Source: Streptomyces sp. NBC_01481 (GTDB taxonomy: Bacteria > Actinomycetota > Actinomycetes > Streptomycetales > Streptomycetaceae). From it: a stretch of DNA of 64,000 nt. The position numbers and the translations under genes are program-made. The stretch's first letter is position 1, and every line of letters begins with the position of its first letter. The DNA lies in the NCBI RefSeq assembly GCF_026339995.1, contig NZ_JAPEPT010000001.1, forward strand, positions 880,501 through 944,500. Reading direction: 5' to 3'. The notes under the pieces were generated by a model, which saw only the letters and a list, made by a program, of their open reading frames with translations, ran no database searches and had not been told where the DNA came from. Shown one piece after another: positions 44,037 through 53,869 of the stretch.

Positions 44037-45941
44037 GTGGCAGGCAGGATCAACGATGACGACGTGAAGGCGGTCCGGGACGCGGTCCCGATCGACGCCG
44101 TCGTTTCGGAGTACCTCCAGCTGCGCAACGCGGGCGGCGGCAATCTGAAGGGGCTCTGCCCCTTCCACGACGAGAAGTCCCCCTCCTTCCAGGTCAGCCC
44201 GAGCAAGGGTCTCTTCCACTGCTTCGGCTGCCAGGAAGGCGGCGACACCATCGCCTTCGTGATGAAGATCGACCATCTCTCCTTCTCCGAGACGGTCGAG
44301 CGCCTCGCCGCGACGGCGGGCATCACCCTGCGCTACGAGGAGGGCGGGTACAACCCGACCCACCAGCGGGGCGAGCGCATCCGTCTGGTCGAGGCGCACA
44401 AGATGGCCGCGCAGTTCTACATCGAGCAGCTGGAGAACGGCCCCGAGGCCGAGACGGGCCGTAAGTTCCTCGCCGAGCGCGGCTTCGACCAGGCCGCGGC
44501 CCAGCACTTCAGCGTGGGCTACAGCCCGCAGGGCTGGGACCACCTCACCCGCTTTCTGCGAGGCAAAGGGTTCAGTGACAAGGAGCTGATCCTCTCCGGC
44601 CTCTCCCAGGACGGCCGCCGCGGGCCCATCGACCGTTTCCGCGGGCGGCTGATGTGGCCGATCCGCGACATCTCGGGCGATGTCGTCGGCTTCGGAGCGC
44701 GCAAGTTGTACGAGAGCGACAACGGGCCGAAGTACCTCAACACCCCCGAGACGGGCATCTACAAGAAGTCGCAGATGCTCTACGGCATCGATCTCGCGAA
44801 GAAGGAGATCGCCAAGACCAGCCGGGCCGTCGTCGTCGAGGGGTACACCGACGTCATGGCCTGCCATCTGGCCGGGGTCACCACCGCGATCGCCACCTGC
44901 GGAACCGCCTTCGGCGGCGACCACATCAAGATCCTGCGCCGGCTGCTGATGGACAACGCCACTGCCGAGGTGATCTTCACCTTCGACGGCGACGCGGCCG
45001 GCCAGAAGGCGGCGCTGCGGGCCTTCGAGGACGACCAGAAGTTCGCCGCCGAGACCTCGATCGCGATCACTCCGGGCGGCATGGACCCCTGCGAGCTGCG
45101 CCTCGCCGAGGGCGACGACGCGGTCGAGAAACTGGTCGAAACACGCACGCCGCTCTTCGAGTTCGCGATCCGCCACAGCGTCCAGCGCCACAATCTGGAG
45201 ACGCCCGCGGGCCGCGCCGCCGCGCTCGACGAGGCCGCGCCGATCGTCGCGGGCATCAAGAACATCGCCATCCAGCACGAGTCGGCGGTGCAGCTCGCGG
45301 GCATCCTCGGCATCCTCGACACCCAGTTCGTGGTCAAGCGGGTCGCCCAACTCGCGCGCTGGGCCCGCGACCGCGGCGGACGCGGCCCGGCGACCCAGTC
45401 CCGCACCCCCCAGTCGTACGAGACCCAGAGCGCCCCGCGGATCGCCGCGGGCCCCGCGCTCAACCTGCGCAGCCCCGCCCATCGCACCGAGCGCGAACTG
45501 CTCAAGCTCGCGCTCCAGCACCCGGCGCTGGTCTCCCCGGCCTTCGACGCGTACGGCATCGACGAGTTCACCGCCCCGCCCTATGCCGCCGTCCGTCAGA
45601 CCATCGCCGAGGCCGGCGGAGCCGAACAGGGCACCGAGGACACCCCCGACTACCTCGCCCGCGTCCGCGACACCGCCCCGAACGACACGGTGCGCGCCCT
45701 GGTCACCGAGCTCGCCGTCGAAGCGGTCCACGCGCGCGTGGTCGACGAGAGCTACGCCGGAGTCCAGCTCGTCCAGGTCCGCCTGCGGGCGGTCGACCGC
45801 CGCATCCGCGAGGTCCAGGGCACCCTCGCCCGCCTCGGCCAGCACGCCGATCCCGAGCAGCACACGGCCGTGCAGAACGAACTCTGGGTCCTCCAGCAGT
45901 ACGCCCAGTCCCTGCGCAACCAGGGCGCGGACGTTCTCTAG
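44037..45941 (+). CDS. dnaG: DNA primase
   Basis: 634 residues. The zinc-binding domain is CPFHDEKSPSFQVSPSKGLF followed by HCFGC; the RNA polymerase core has the TOPRIM motifs VVVEGYTDVMACHLAG and FTFDGDAAGQKAA; the C-terminal helical part would bind DnaB. GTG 44037 is chosen because MAGRINDDDVKAVRDAVPID is the usual N-terminus; there is no ribosome-binding site, so leaderless translation is plausible. The dnaG-hrdA order is the macromolecular-synthesis arrangement of Streptomyces. Confidence 0.95.
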   Translation: MAGRINDDDVKAVRDAVPIDAVVSEYLQLRNAGGGNLKGLCPFHDEKSPSFQVSPSKGLFHCFGCQEGGDTIAFVMKIDHLSFSETVERLAATAGITLRYEEGGYNPTHQRGERIRLVEAHKMAAQFYIEQLENGPEAETGRKFLAERGFDQAAAQHFSVGYSPQGWDHLTRFLRGKGFSDKELILSGLSQDGRRGPIDRFRGRLMWPIRDISGDVVGFGARKLYESDNGPKYLNTPETGIYKKSQMLYGIDLAKKEIAKTSRAVVVEGYTDVMACHLAGVTTAIATCGTAFGGDHIKILRRLLMDNATAEVIFTFDGDAAGQKAALRAFEDDQKFAAETSIAITPGGMDPCELRLAEGDDAVEKLVETRTPLFEFAIRHSVQRHNLETPAGRAAALDEAAPIVAGIKNIAIQHESAVQLAGILGILDTQFVVKRVAQLARWARDRGGRGPATQSRTPQSYETQSAPRIAAGPALNLRSPAHRTERELLKLALQHPALVSPAFDAYGIDEFTAPPYAAVRQTIAEAGGAEQGTEDTPDYLARVRDTAPNDTVRALVTELAVEAVHARVVDESYAGVQLVQVRLRAVDRRIREVQGTLARLGQHADPEQHTAVQNELWVLQQYAQSLRNQGADVL

Positions 45942-46200
45942 AGGCTCGGCAGCCCCGCTTCGGTAACCACCCGGTCACGCACGGGACTCAAAAAGTGCTC
46001 GCAAGCCCCTCGTGGCGGCTGTGTGTCGTACCCCACACTGGGGTGCGGTGCCTGAGTCCTCGGAGCGCGGCCGTCCACCACGGTGGGCCTCTCACTCCCG
46101 CGGATCCGCTCATCGTGTACGGGACGGAAAGCGGCCCGGCCGCCCCCGTCCCGCTGCCGCACACCCCCGACCCGGCAGCGATCACCTGGAGGTCGCCCCC

Positions 46201-47298
46201 GTGCAGACCCAGACCCTGACCGAGACCGATGCTGTCGCGGCCGTTTCCGCGCAGGTCCCCGCGCAGAGCCGGGCCGTACATCACCCCGAGACCGTGCCCC
46301 AGGCGGCCCCGGAGACCGTCGTCGAGGAAACAGTGGATGTGCCCGAGCCTCCGGAGCCCCGGGCCGGCCGCGTCGACAGCGGCGGGCCCTCCTCCGACCT
46401 GTTCCGGCAGTATCTGCGGGAAATCGGCAGGATTGCGCTGCTCACGGCCGTCGAGGAGGTCGAGCTGGCGCGCCGCGTCGAAGCCGGTCTCTTCGCCGAG
46501 GAGAGGCTCGCCAACACCCCCGACATCGACGACTCCCAACTGGCCGTCGACCTCGACAAGTTGGTCGTCATGGGCCGGATGGCCAAGCGCCGGCTGATCG
46601 AGGCCAACCTGCGGCTCGTCGTCTCCGTCGCCAAGCGGTACGTCGGGCGCGGACTGACCATGCTCGATCTCGTCCAGGAGGGAAACCTGGGCCTGATCAG
46701 GGCGGTGGAGAAGTTCGACTACGCCCGCGGCTACAAGTTCTCGACGTACGCGACCTGGTGGATCCGCCAGGCCATGTCCCGGGCTCTCGCGGACCAGGCA
46801 CGCACCATCCGGGTCCCGGTCCACGTCGTCGAACTGATCAACCGGGTCATCCGCGTCCAGCGCCGGATGCTCCAGGAACGCGGCTACGAACCCACCCCCG
46901 AAGAGGTGGCCGCCCAGCTGGACCTGTCGCCCGAGCGGATCAGCGAGGTGCTGCGGCTCGCCCAGGAGCCGGTCTCGCTGCACGCGCCGGTGGGCGAGGA
47001 GGACGACGTGGCGCTCGGCGACCTCATCGAGGACGGCGACGCGGCGTCTCCCGTCGAGTCGGCGGCCTTCCTGCTGCTGCGCGAGCACCTGGAGGCAGTG
47101 CTCTCCACGCTCGGCGAGCGGGAGCGGAAGGTTGTGCAGCTGCGGTACGGGCTGGTGGACGGGAGGCCGCGGACGCTCGAGGAGATCGGCCGGATCTTCG
47201 GCGTGACGCGGGAGCGGATCCGCCAGATCGAGTCCAAGACGCTGAACAAACTCCGGGACCACGCGTTCGCGGACCAGCTGCGGGGTTACCTGGACTGA
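46201..47298 (+). CDS. hrdA: Group 2 RNA polymerase sigma factor HrdA-like
   Basis: About 365 residues. After a variable acidic N-terminus come region 1.2 ([17 protein letters not shown]), regions 2.1-2.4 ([42 protein letters not shown]), region 3 and region 4.2 ([20 protein letters not shown]). It lacks the long N-terminal domain of HrdB, so it is a non-essential principal-like sigma. The name is based on position directly after dnaG, as in S. coelicolor. GTG 46201 has GGAGG 8 nt upstream. A long palindromic repeat follows. Confidence 0.9.
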   Translation: MQTQTLTETDAVAAVSAQVPAQSRAVHHPETVPQAAPETVVEETVDVPEPPEPRAGRVDSGGPSSDLFRQYLREIGRIALLTAVEEVELARRVEAGLFAEERLANTPDIDDSQLAVDLDKLVVMGRMAKRRLIEANLRLVVSVAKRYVGRGLTMLDLVQEGNLGLIRAVEKFDYARGYKFSTYATWWIRQAMSRALADQARTIRVPVHVVELINRVIRVQRRMLQERGYEPTPEEVAAQLDLSPERISEVLRLAQEPVSLHAPVGEEDDVALGDLIEDGDAASPVESAAFLLLREHLEAVLSTLGERERKVVQLRYGLVDGRPRTLEEIGRIFGVTRERIRQIESKTLNKLRDHAFADQLRGYLD

Positions 47299-47319
47299 GG
47301 GGGCGCGGTCCGCTGCGCG

Positions 47320-47560
47320 GGGCTTGTTCCCCACCCCGCCCCTTCCCGCTGTGACATTTTGCGGCTCCGCCGCGTGGGGGGCTCCGCCCCGACCCCGTAC
47401 GCGCTTCGCGCGTGTCCTCAATCGCCGGACGGGCTGAAATGTGCGGCTCGGCCGCACATTTCAGCCCCGCCGGCGTTTGAGGCGCGGGGAGGTCCGGGGC
47501 AGCGCCCCCGGTTACGGGAAGGGGCGGGGTGGGGAACAAGCCCGCCGCAGGCGCACCCCG
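47320..47560. repeat. Long palindromic intergenic repeat (full copy)
   Basis: Two arms head to head around GAAATGTGCGG-CTCGG-CCGCACATTTC (centre near 47450). Arms contain TTCCCCACCCCGCCCC with its complement GGGGCGGGGTGGGGAA, internal hairpins such as GGGGCTCCGCCCC, and the CAATCGCCGGACGGGCTGAAA unit. Matches the copies at 30690 and 13412. Lies between convergent hrdA and the ABC exporter genes, where it could end both transcripts. Confidence 0.82.
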
Positions 47561-47573
47561 CACCCCCCGCCCC

Positions 47574-49496
47574 CTACTCCACCTCCACCACCGCCTGGGC
47601 GAACTGCGCCGCGTACAGCCGCGCATACGCCCCCTCCGCCGCCAACAGCCCCTCATGCGTGCCCTGTTCGACGATCGCCCCGTTCTCCATCACCAGGATC
47701 ACGTCCGCGTCCCGGATCGTGGAGAGCCGGTGCGCGATGACGAAGCTCGTGCGGCCGTGGGCGAGCCGCGCCATCGCCTTCTGGATGAGCACCTCCGTAC
47801 GGGTGTCCACCGAGCTGGTCGCCTCGTCGAGGACCAGGATCACCGGGTCGGACAGGAACGCCCGCGCGATGGTGATCAGCTGCTTCTCGCCCGCGCTCAC
47901 GCCCGAGCCCTCGTCGTCGATCACCGTGTCGTAGCCGTCGGGCAGCGTACGGATGAACCGGTCGGCGTGCGCGGCCCGCGCCGCCTCCTCGATCTCCTCG
48001 CGGGTCACCTCCCGGGAGGCGCCGTACGCGATGTTGTCCGCGATCGTCCCGCCGAACAGCCACGTGTCCTGGAGCACCATCCCGATCTGGGACCGCAGTT
48101 CCTCGCGGGACATCCTGGCGACGTCGACCCCGTCGAGGCTGATCCGCCCGCCGGTGACCTCGTAGAACCGCATCAGCAGGTTCACCAGGGTCGTCTTGCC
48201 CGCGCCCGTCGGGCCGACGATCGCGACCGTGTGACCCGGCTCCACGCTCAGCGACAGATCCTCGATGAGCGGCTTGTCCGGCTCGTAGCGGAAGGCGACC
48301 TTCTCCAGGGAGACCCGGCCCTGCGGGCGTTCGGGCCGCTCGGCGGACGGCGCGTCCGCCTCCTGCTCCTCCGCGTCGAGGAGTTCGAAGATCCGCTCGG
48401 CGGATGCGACGCCCGACTGCACGAGGTTCGCCATCGAGGCGACCTGCGTCAGCGGCATCGAGAACTGCCGGGAGTACTGGATGAACGCCTGCACGTCGCC
48501 GATCGACAGCGCGCCGGAGGCGACCCGCAGCCCGCCGACCACGGCCACCAGCACATAGTTGAGGTTCGAGACGAAGAACATCAGCGGCTGCATGACCCCG
48601 CTGTTGAACTGCGCCTTGAATCCCGCCTCGTACAGCGCCTCGTTCTGCTCGGCGAAGTCGCTGGCGGACTCGTCCTGCCGCCCGAAGACCTTCACCAGCG
48701 CATGACCGGTGTACATCTCCTCGATATGGGCGTTGAGCTTGCCCGTGGTCTTCCACTGCTGCACGAAGTGCGGCTGCGAGCGCTTGCCGACCTTCGTCGC
48801 GACGACGACCGACACCGGCACGGTCACCAGTGCCACCAGCGCGAGCAGCGGCGAGATCCAGAACATCATCGCCAGCACGCCCACGATGGTCAGCAGCGAG
48901 TTGATCAGCTGGCCCATCGTCTGCTGCAGGGTCTGCGAGATGTTGTCGATGTCGTTCGTCGCCCGGCTGAGCACCTCGCCGCGCTTGGCCCGGTCGAAGT
49001 ACGACAGCGGCAGCCGCGACAGCTTCGCCTGTACGTCCTCGCGCATCCGGTACAGGGTCCGGTTGATCACCCGGATCGACAGCCGGGTCGCCACCAGCAT
49101 CAGCAGCCCCGCGGCCACGTACGCCGCGAGCGCCACCAGCAGCACATGGCCGACGGCGGTGAAGTCGACGCCGTCGCCGGGCGTGAAGTCCACGCCGGAC
49201 AGCAGGTCCGCGAGCCCGCCCTGGTCCTTGTCCCGCAGGCCCTCGATCGCCTGTTCCTTGCTGGTCCCCGCGTCCATGTCACGGCCGACGACCCCGGCGA
49301 AGACCAGGTCGGTCGCCCGGCCCAGAATCCACGGGCCGACCACGTTGAACGCGACGCTCAGCACAGCCGCCGCGAGCATCACCCACAGCGTCATACGCTC
49401 CGGCGCGAGCTGCCGCAGCAGCCGTTTGCCCGAACCCTTGAAGTCCATGGACCGCTCGACCGGGCCCATCATCATCCGTCCGCCCGGCCCGCTCAT
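47574..49496 (-). CDS. ABC exporter half-transporter (heterodimer subunit 2)
   Basis: 640 residues: six-helix exporter domain then ATPase. Walker A GPTGAGKTTL, signature VSAGEKQL (Ser-Ala-Gly-Glu, degenerate from LSGGQ), Walker B VILVLDEATSSVDT and H-loop IAHRLST. The N-terminal 60 residues are a hydrophilic extension with an unusual Met-rich start (GRMMMGPVERSM). The ATG at 49496 overlaps the stop of the upstream half-transporter (ATGA), so they form a heterodimer. Substrate unknown; multidrug-type. Confidence 0.9.
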   Translation of the reverse strand: MSGPGGRMMMGPVERSMDFKGSGKRLLRQLAPERMTLWVMLAAAVLSVAFNVVGPWILGRATDLVFAGVVGRDMDAGTSKEQAIEGLRDKDQGGLADLLSGVDFTPGDGVDFTAVGHVLLVALAAYVAAGLLMLVATRLSIRVINRTLYRMREDVQAKLSRLPLSYFDRAKRGEVLSRATNDIDNISQTLQQTMGQLINSLLTIVGVLAMMFWISPLLALVALVTVPVSVVVATKVGKRSQPHFVQQWKTTGKLNAHIEEMYTGHALVKVFGRQDESASDFAEQNEALYEAGFKAQFNSGVMQPLMFFVSNLNYVLVAVVGGLRVASGALSIGDVQAFIQYSRQFSMPLTQVASMANLVQSGVASAERIFELLDAEEQEADAPSAERPERPQGRVSLEKVAFRYEPDKPLIEDLSLSVEPGHTVAIVGPTGAGKTTLVNLLMRFYEVTGGRISLDGVDVARMSREELRSQIGMVLQDTWLFGGTIADNIAYGASREVTREEIEEAARAAHADRFIRTLPDGYDTVIDDEGSGVSAGEKQLITIARAFLSDPVILVLDEATSSVDTRTEVLIQKAMARLAHGRTSFVIAHRLSTIRDADVILVMENGAIVEQGTHEGLLAAEGAYARLYAAQFAQAVVEVE

Positions 49497-51226
49497 GCGG
49501 CCTCAGCCTCCGTCAGCTGCGAGAGCACGATCTCTCGGTAGGTCTCATTGCTCTCCATCAGCTCGTGATGGCTTCCGGTCCCTACGACCTGCCCCCCGTC
49601 CAGGACCACGATGCGGTCGGCGTCACGGATGGTGGACACCCGCTGGGCGACTATCACCACCGTCGCCTCGGAGGTCTCGCGGGCGAGCGCGCCTCGCAGC
49701 GCCGCGTCCGTGGCGTAGTCCAGGGCCGAGAAGGAGTCGTCGAAGAGGTAGATCTCCGGACGCTGCACCAGGGTCCGCGCGATCGCGAGGCGCTGGCGCT
49801 GACCGCCGGAGACATTGGTGCCGCCCTGCGCGATCGGCGCGTTCAGCCCGCCTTCGAGTTCCCGTACGAAGTCGGCCGCCTGCGCCACTTCCAGCGCCTG
49901 CCACAGTTCCTCGTCGCTCGCGTCGGGCTTCCCGTAGCGCAGATTGGTGGCCACGGTCCCGGAGAACAGATACGGCCTCTGGGGCACGAGCCCCACCGTC
50001 TTCGCCATCAGCGCCGGATCGAGGTCGCGCACATCCACGCCGTCGACGAGCACCTCCCCGTCCGTGGCGTCGAACAGCCGCGGTACGAGCCCTAGCAGCG
50101 TCGACTTTCCGCTGCCCGTCGACCCGATGATCGCGGTGGTCTCGCCGGGCCGCGCCAGCAGGGTGACATCGTGCAGCACCGACTCCTCGGCCCCCGGATA
50201 GCGGAACTCCACGGCCCGCACCTCCAGATGCCCGTGGCGGCGCAGCTCCCGTACGGCCTTGATCGGCGGGATCACGCTCGAGCGAGTGTCCAGCACCTCC
50301 TCGATCCGTTCGGCACAGACCTCGGCGCGCGGCACCATCATGAACATGAAGGTGGCCATCATCACGGCCATCACGATCTGCATCAGATACGCGAGAAACG
50401 CGGTCAGGGCGCCGATCTGGATCGCGCCGCTGTCGACCCGGTGCGCGCCGAACCAGACGACGGCGACGGACGACACGTTCACGACCGTCATCACGGTCGG
50501 GAACATCAGCGCCATCAGCCGGCCGGTGGACAGGGACACATCTGTCAGCTCGTTGTTGGCGCCGCGGAAGCGCCCGGCCTCGTACTCGTCGCGCACGAAG
50601 GCGCGGATGACGCGGTTGCCGGTGATCTGCTCCCGCAGCACCCGGTTCACCGTGTCCAGACGCTCCTGCATGGTCCGAAACAGCGGCCGCATCTTCTTGA
50701 CGATCAGCGAGACGGCGATGCCCAGCACCGGCACGACCGCGAGCAGGACCGCCGACAGCGGCACATCCTGGCCGAGGGCCATGATGATGCCGCCGACGCA
50801 CATGATCGGCGCCGACACCATCAGCGTGAACGCCATCAGGACCAGCATCTGCACCTGCTGGACGTCATTGGTCGTACGGGTGATCAGGGAGGGTGCGCCG
50901 AAGTGGCCGACCTCCCGCGCGGAGAAGCTCTGCACCCGGTCGAAGACAGCGGCCCGGACGTCACGCCCGAGCGCGGCGGCGGTCTGCGCGCCGATATGGA
51001 CAGCTCCGATGTTGCAGAGCACCTGGACGACGCTCACCGCGATCATGAGCGCGCCGAGCCGCAGGATGTAGCCCGTGTCCCCCTTCACCACACCGTTGTC
51101 GATGATGTCCGCGTTCAGTGTCGGCAGATAAAGGGTGGCGCTGGTCTGCAGCAGCTGCAGGACCACAAGGAGGGTGATCGGTTGTCTGTACGGACCCAAA
51201 TGCGTCCGCAGTAGTCGTATCAGCAC
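49493..51226 (-). CDS. ABC exporter half-transporter (heterodimer subunit 1)
   Basis: 577 residues, six-helix exporter domain and ATPase. Walker A GSTGSGKSTL, signature VSGGQRQRLAIARTL, Walker B IYLFDDSFSALDYAT; the residue after the Walker B Asp is Asp in place of the catalytic Glu, so this site is probably the degenerate one while subunit 2 keeps Glu (LDEATSSVD). This split is typical of TM287/288- and LmrCD-like heterodimers. GTG 51226 lacks a clear ribosome-binding site. First gene of a two-gene operon. Confidence 0.9.
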   Translation of the reverse strand: MLIRLLRTHLGPYRQPITLLVVLQLLQTSATLYLPTLNADIIDNGVVKGDTGYILRLGALMIAVSVVQVLCNIGAVHIGAQTAAALGRDVRAAVFDRVQSFSAREVGHFGAPSLITRTTNDVQQVQMLVLMAFTLMVSAPIMCVGGIIMALGQDVPLSAVLLAVVPVLGIAVSLIVKKMRPLFRTMQERLDTVNRVLREQITGNRVIRAFVRDEYEAGRFRGANNELTDVSLSTGRLMALMFPTVMTVVNVSSVAVVWFGAHRVDSGAIQIGALTAFLAYLMQIVMAVMMATFMFMMVPRAEVCAERIEEVLDTRSSVIPPIKAVRELRRHGHLEVRAVEFRYPGAEESVLHDVTLLARPGETTAIIGSTGSGKSTLLGLVPRLFDATDGEVLVDGVDVRDLDPALMAKTVGLVPQRPYLFSGTVATNLRYGKPDASDEELWQALEVAQAADFVRELEGGLNAPIAQGGTNVSGGQRQRLAIARTLVQRPEIYLFDDSFSALDYATDAALRGALARETSEATVVIVAQRVSTIRDADRIVVLDGGQVVGTGSHHELMESNETYREIVLSQLTEAEAA

Positions 51227-51317
51227 ACGCTGTCTCTCGGAGTCGGCAAGATCTGGGAGTCACCCCCATCTTGCGACACTCCACCCGCGGAACCTCAAGG
51301 GTTTATTCAAGGCGGGG

Positions 51318-52763
51318 TCAAGATGTCGGGTTGAACGCCCCGGGGTGGATCTGTTCCCGCGTCGCCCCGTACTGCTGGCGTACTGCCTGACCCACCGCCA
51401 GCTCGTCGCCGGGCTCGAAAACCTGGGCGGCCGCGCCCTGCCAGGCCGGAGGAGCGTTCGGCGACAGCGTGCCCTGCGAGACCCCGAGCGCCCAGGCCGC
51501 CTGCCGGGCCGCACCGAGCGCCGCGTAGTCCGCGGGCTGCGGTACGACGACCTGCGCCCCGAAGATCGCGGGCGCCGCGGCCTGCACGGCGGGCAGCTCG
51601 GCCGCCGCACCCAGCAGAAAGACCCTGCGCACCTCGACCCCGCGCCCGCGCAGCACATCCAGGGCGTCCGCGAGCGAGCAGAGCATGCCTTCGAAGGCGG
51701 CCCGCGCCAGATGCTCGGGCTTCATCGACTCGCGGCGCAAACCGCTCAGCGTCCCCGCGGTGTGCGGCAGTTGCGGAGTGCGCTCGCCCTCCAGATACGG
51801 CAGCAGCACAAGCCCCGACGAACCGGGCGTCGACTTCATCGCCATCGCGGACAGCTCCTGGAGCTCGCCGAGCCCCAGCAGTTCGGCCGTGCCGCGCAGC
51901 GCCCGTACGGCATTGAGCGTGTGCACCACCGGCAGGTGCATGCCGGTCGCGTCGGCGAAGGACGTAATCATCCCGCTCGGATCAGCCAGCGCCTCGTGGT
52001 GCACGGTCATCACCGAACCCGAGGCCCCCAGCGACACCACCGCGTCGCCGATCCCGACGCCGAGCCCGAACGCCGCCGCCATCGTCTCGCCGGTCCCGGC
52101 GGAGATCAGCAGCCCCTCGGGCGTCGTCCCCGCGGCCTCGGCCGGGCCGAGGACCTCGGGCAGCGCGACCTGGTGCCCGAGCGCCAGCTCGACCAGATCG
52201 TGCCGGTAGGAGCCGGTGCCGGCCGACCAGAAACCGGTGCCGGAAGCGCCGCCGCGGTCCGTGGTCCTGCGGCCCGGACGGCCGAGCAGCTGCCACACCA
52301 GCCAGTCGTGCGGCTGCAGGACGGCCGCGACGCGCCGCGCCGTATCGGGCTCGGCGCGTGCCATCCACCGCAGCTTCGACACCGGCTGCGCGGCCTGCGG
52401 CACCGAGCCGACGGCCTCGGCCCAGGCCTGCCGCCCGCCGAGCGCGTCGATCAGATCCGCCGCGGCGACCTGCGCCCGCTTGTCGTTGCCGAGCAGCGCG
52501 GGGCGTACGAGATTGCCCTGCGCGTCCAGCGGCACCAGTCCGTGCTGCTGGGCGGAGACGCCGATGGCCTGCACGCCTTCGAGCAGCCCGCCGGCCGCCG
52601 CGTCGCCGAGCGAGAGCAGCCAGGCCTGCGGATCGATCTCGGTGGCTTTCGCCTCGGCGGGGTGCGGTGCGTACCCCTGGCGCAGCACAGCACCCGTGTC
52701 CGCGTCACAGACGACGATGCGCGTGAATGCAGACGAACTGTCCAAGCCGGCGACTATCCCCAT
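51318..52763 (-). CDS. xylB: FGGY-family carbohydrate kinase, xylulokinase-like
   Basis: 481 residues. N-terminal ATPase-fold strand pair MGIVAGLDSSSAFTRIVVCD, substrate region IGVSAQQHGLVPLD, and the adenosine motif in the C-terminal half (VFLLGAAAEL). FGGY signature regions are at about 125-140 and 345-365 (LPYLEGERTPQLPH). The best guess is D-xylulose kinase for xylose use, but no xylose isomerase gene is in view, so other ketose substrates are possible. Confidence 0.85.
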   Translation of the reverse strand: MGIVAGLDSSSAFTRIVVCDADTGAVLRQGYAPHPAEAKATEIDPQAWLLSLGDAAAGGLLEGVQAIGVSAQQHGLVPLDAQGNLVRPALLGNDKRAQVAAADLIDALGGRQAWAEAVGSVPQAAQPVSKLRWMARAEPDTARRVAAVLQPHDWLVWQLLGRPGRRTTDRGGASGTGFWSAGTGSYRHDLVELALGHQVALPEVLGPAEAAGTTPEGLLISAGTGETMAAAFGLGVGIGDAVVSLGASGSVMTVHHEALADPSGMITSFADATGMHLPVVHTLNAVRALRGTAELLGLGELQELSAMAMKSTPGSSGLVLLPYLEGERTPQLPHTAGTLSGLRRESMKPEHLARAAFEGMLCSLADALDVLRGRGVEVRRVFLLGAAAELPAVQAAAPAIFGAQVVVPQPADYAALGAARQAAWALGVSQGTLSPNAPPAWQGAAAQVFEPGDELAVGQAVRQQYGATREQIHPGAFNPTS

Positions 52764-52799
52764 GACACAAGATTCTGCCGCACGTGAGGAGAGTCGGCG

Positions 52800-53099
52800 T
52801 CACGTGTTGGTGGTTCCCCAGTCGTCCTCGCCGTTCGCGGTCCGCTCCCGGAGGGACCGCACCCGCTCGGCCACCGAGTCGGGCACCCGGTCCCCGACCT
52901 TGTCGCTCACCGCGTGGAAGGCCTTGCCGGTCACCTGGCGTCCGTTCTGCGCGGCGGACTCCACGGCATTGCGCACCGCGGGATTCTGGGAGAACTGGCG
53001 CACGGACTTCTTCAGCTGCTCGTAGCGCTCGCGCCCGGCCCGTGTGCCGATCACGTAACCGAGGGCCAGTCCGGCGACGAACGTCAGCTTGTACCGCAT
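52800..53099 (-). CDS. YtxH-like small membrane-associated protein
   Basis: About 99 residues. A short N-terminal hydrophobic segment MRYKLTFVAGLALGYVIGTRAGRERY with the Gly-rich GTRAGRERYEQLK motif of YtxH-like proteins, then a charged helical tail. Function unknown; family members are linked to general stress in firmicutes. ATG 53099 is preceded by GGAAGGG. It lies just upstream, in opposite orientation, of the tRNA cluster. Confidence 0.8.
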   Translation of the reverse strand: MRYKLTFVAGLALGYVIGTRAGRERYEQLKKSVRQFSQNPAVRNAVESAAQNGRQVTGKAFHAVSDKVGDRVPDSVAERVRSLRERTANGEDDWGTTNT

Positions 53100-53272
53100 G
53101 GCTGCCACCCTTCCCTTGCGTCGGTGCAGGCCGCCTACCCGTCGTGGCCCGTGATCACCCGGGCCCATACCGATTGGCGGAGCACCCCCCTGCTTGCGCT
53201 AATGTATGTGTCGCAGCGGGCACACGCCCCCCGGGACGCCCGGGGTAGGTACGTTCGGTGCATACGCAGCAA

Positions 53273-53345
53273 TCCCCTGTAGCTCAATTGGCAGAGCAGC
53301 CGGCTGTTAACCGGCAGGTTACTGGTTCGAGTCCAGTCGGGGGAG
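53273..53345 (+). tRNA. tRNA-Asn (GTT)
   Basis: A full cloverleaf of 73 nt. Acceptor TCCCCTG pairs with CGGGGGA, the anticodon stem is GCCGG/CCGGC and the loop CTGTTAA gives anticodon GTT. T-loop is GGTTCGAGTCC-type. The discriminator is G; CCA is not encoded. Very similar to the next tRNA, 5 nt further on. Confidence 0.95.
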
Positions 53346-53350
53346 CGCGA

Positions 53351-53423
53351 TCCCCTGTAGCTCAATTGGCAGAGCATTCGGCTGTTAACCGGAGGGTTAC
53401 TGGTTCGAGTCCAGTCGGGGGAG
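53351..53423 (+). tRNA. tRNA-Asn (GTT), second copy
   Basis: 73 nt, same acceptor, D and T arms as the copy at 53273. The anticodon stem differs (TTCGG/CCGGA) by paired changes that keep helix formation, including one G-U pair. Anticodon GTT. The two genes are almost certainly cotranscribed and end at a terminator with TTTTT. Confidence 0.95.
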
Positions 53424-53435
53424 CGGAACCGGAAG

Positions 53436-53458
53436 AGGGCCCCTTGGGGGTCCTTTTT
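53436..53458 (+). terminator. Intrinsic terminator after the tRNA-Asn pair
   Basis: AGGGCCCC and GGGGTCCT form an 8-bp stem (one G-U) with a 3-nt loop, directly followed by TTTTTC, a classical intrinsic terminator that is rare in this GC-rich window. Confidence 0.85.
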
Positions 53459-53611
53459 CGTGTGTCATCTGCGAGTTCGACGACTTCTGGAACCGGGCAG
53501 GGGGCAGCGCAGTCTTCATGATTGCGCGTTGCCGACCATCCGAGGCAGGAGATCGTATGAGCGGCTATGCTGCGGCAGACGGCGCGCACATTTGTGCGCG
53601 ACGCGCCGTTA

Positions 53612-53685
53612 GGGGCGGTAGCTCAGCCGGTTAGAGCAGCGGACTCATAATCCGTCGGCCGTGGGTTCGAGTCCCACCCGCCCCA
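53612..53685 (+). tRNA. tRNA with CAT anticodon (elongator Met or lysidine-type Ile2)
   Basis: 74 nt. Acceptor GGGGCGG/CCGCCCC, anticodon stem GCGGA/TCCGT, loop CTCATAA with anticodon CAT, T-arm GTGGG-TTCGAGT-CCCAC, discriminator A, no encoded CCA. The non-initiator features (normal first pair, GACTCATAATC-like anticodon arm) exclude tRNA-fMet. I lean to tRNA-Ile2 from the GGGGC acceptor, but Met cannot be excluded by eye. A nested stem (53579-53609) ends 3 nt before it. tRNA 3' ends are frequent integration sites. Confidence 0.9.
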
Positions 53686-53869
53686 CTACGCGCTACGCGT
53701 GGAGAAGTGATGTGACCTGCGGAAACGTCTCATCGCGGGTGCGGATGCAGGACTTTGGCCCAAGGGACTGATCCGCTGCCCGGCGGTTCAACAACGGTTC
53801 CGTGTGTGGGGGTTGGCGCTTCACTGACCTGCGCAGACGGTCGCCCCGTGCGCTCGCGGGGTGCCGCTG

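Noticed and set aside
44010..45863. 617-codon open frame opposite dnaG
   Set aside because: Antisense shadow; dnaG on the plus strand has all catalytic motifs.
53273..53423. Tandem near-identical 73-bp units as a CRISPR or satellite repeat
   Set aside because: Both units fold as tRNA-Asn with compensatory stem changes. No CRISPR array was seen anywhere in the window.
53258..53589. Apparent proteins on both strands across the tRNA-Asn pair (PVAQLAEQ...VTGSSPVGG and the reverse GLEPVTLRLTAE)
   Set aside because: These are well-known false translations of tRNA genes; the cloverleaf structures explain the sequence fully.
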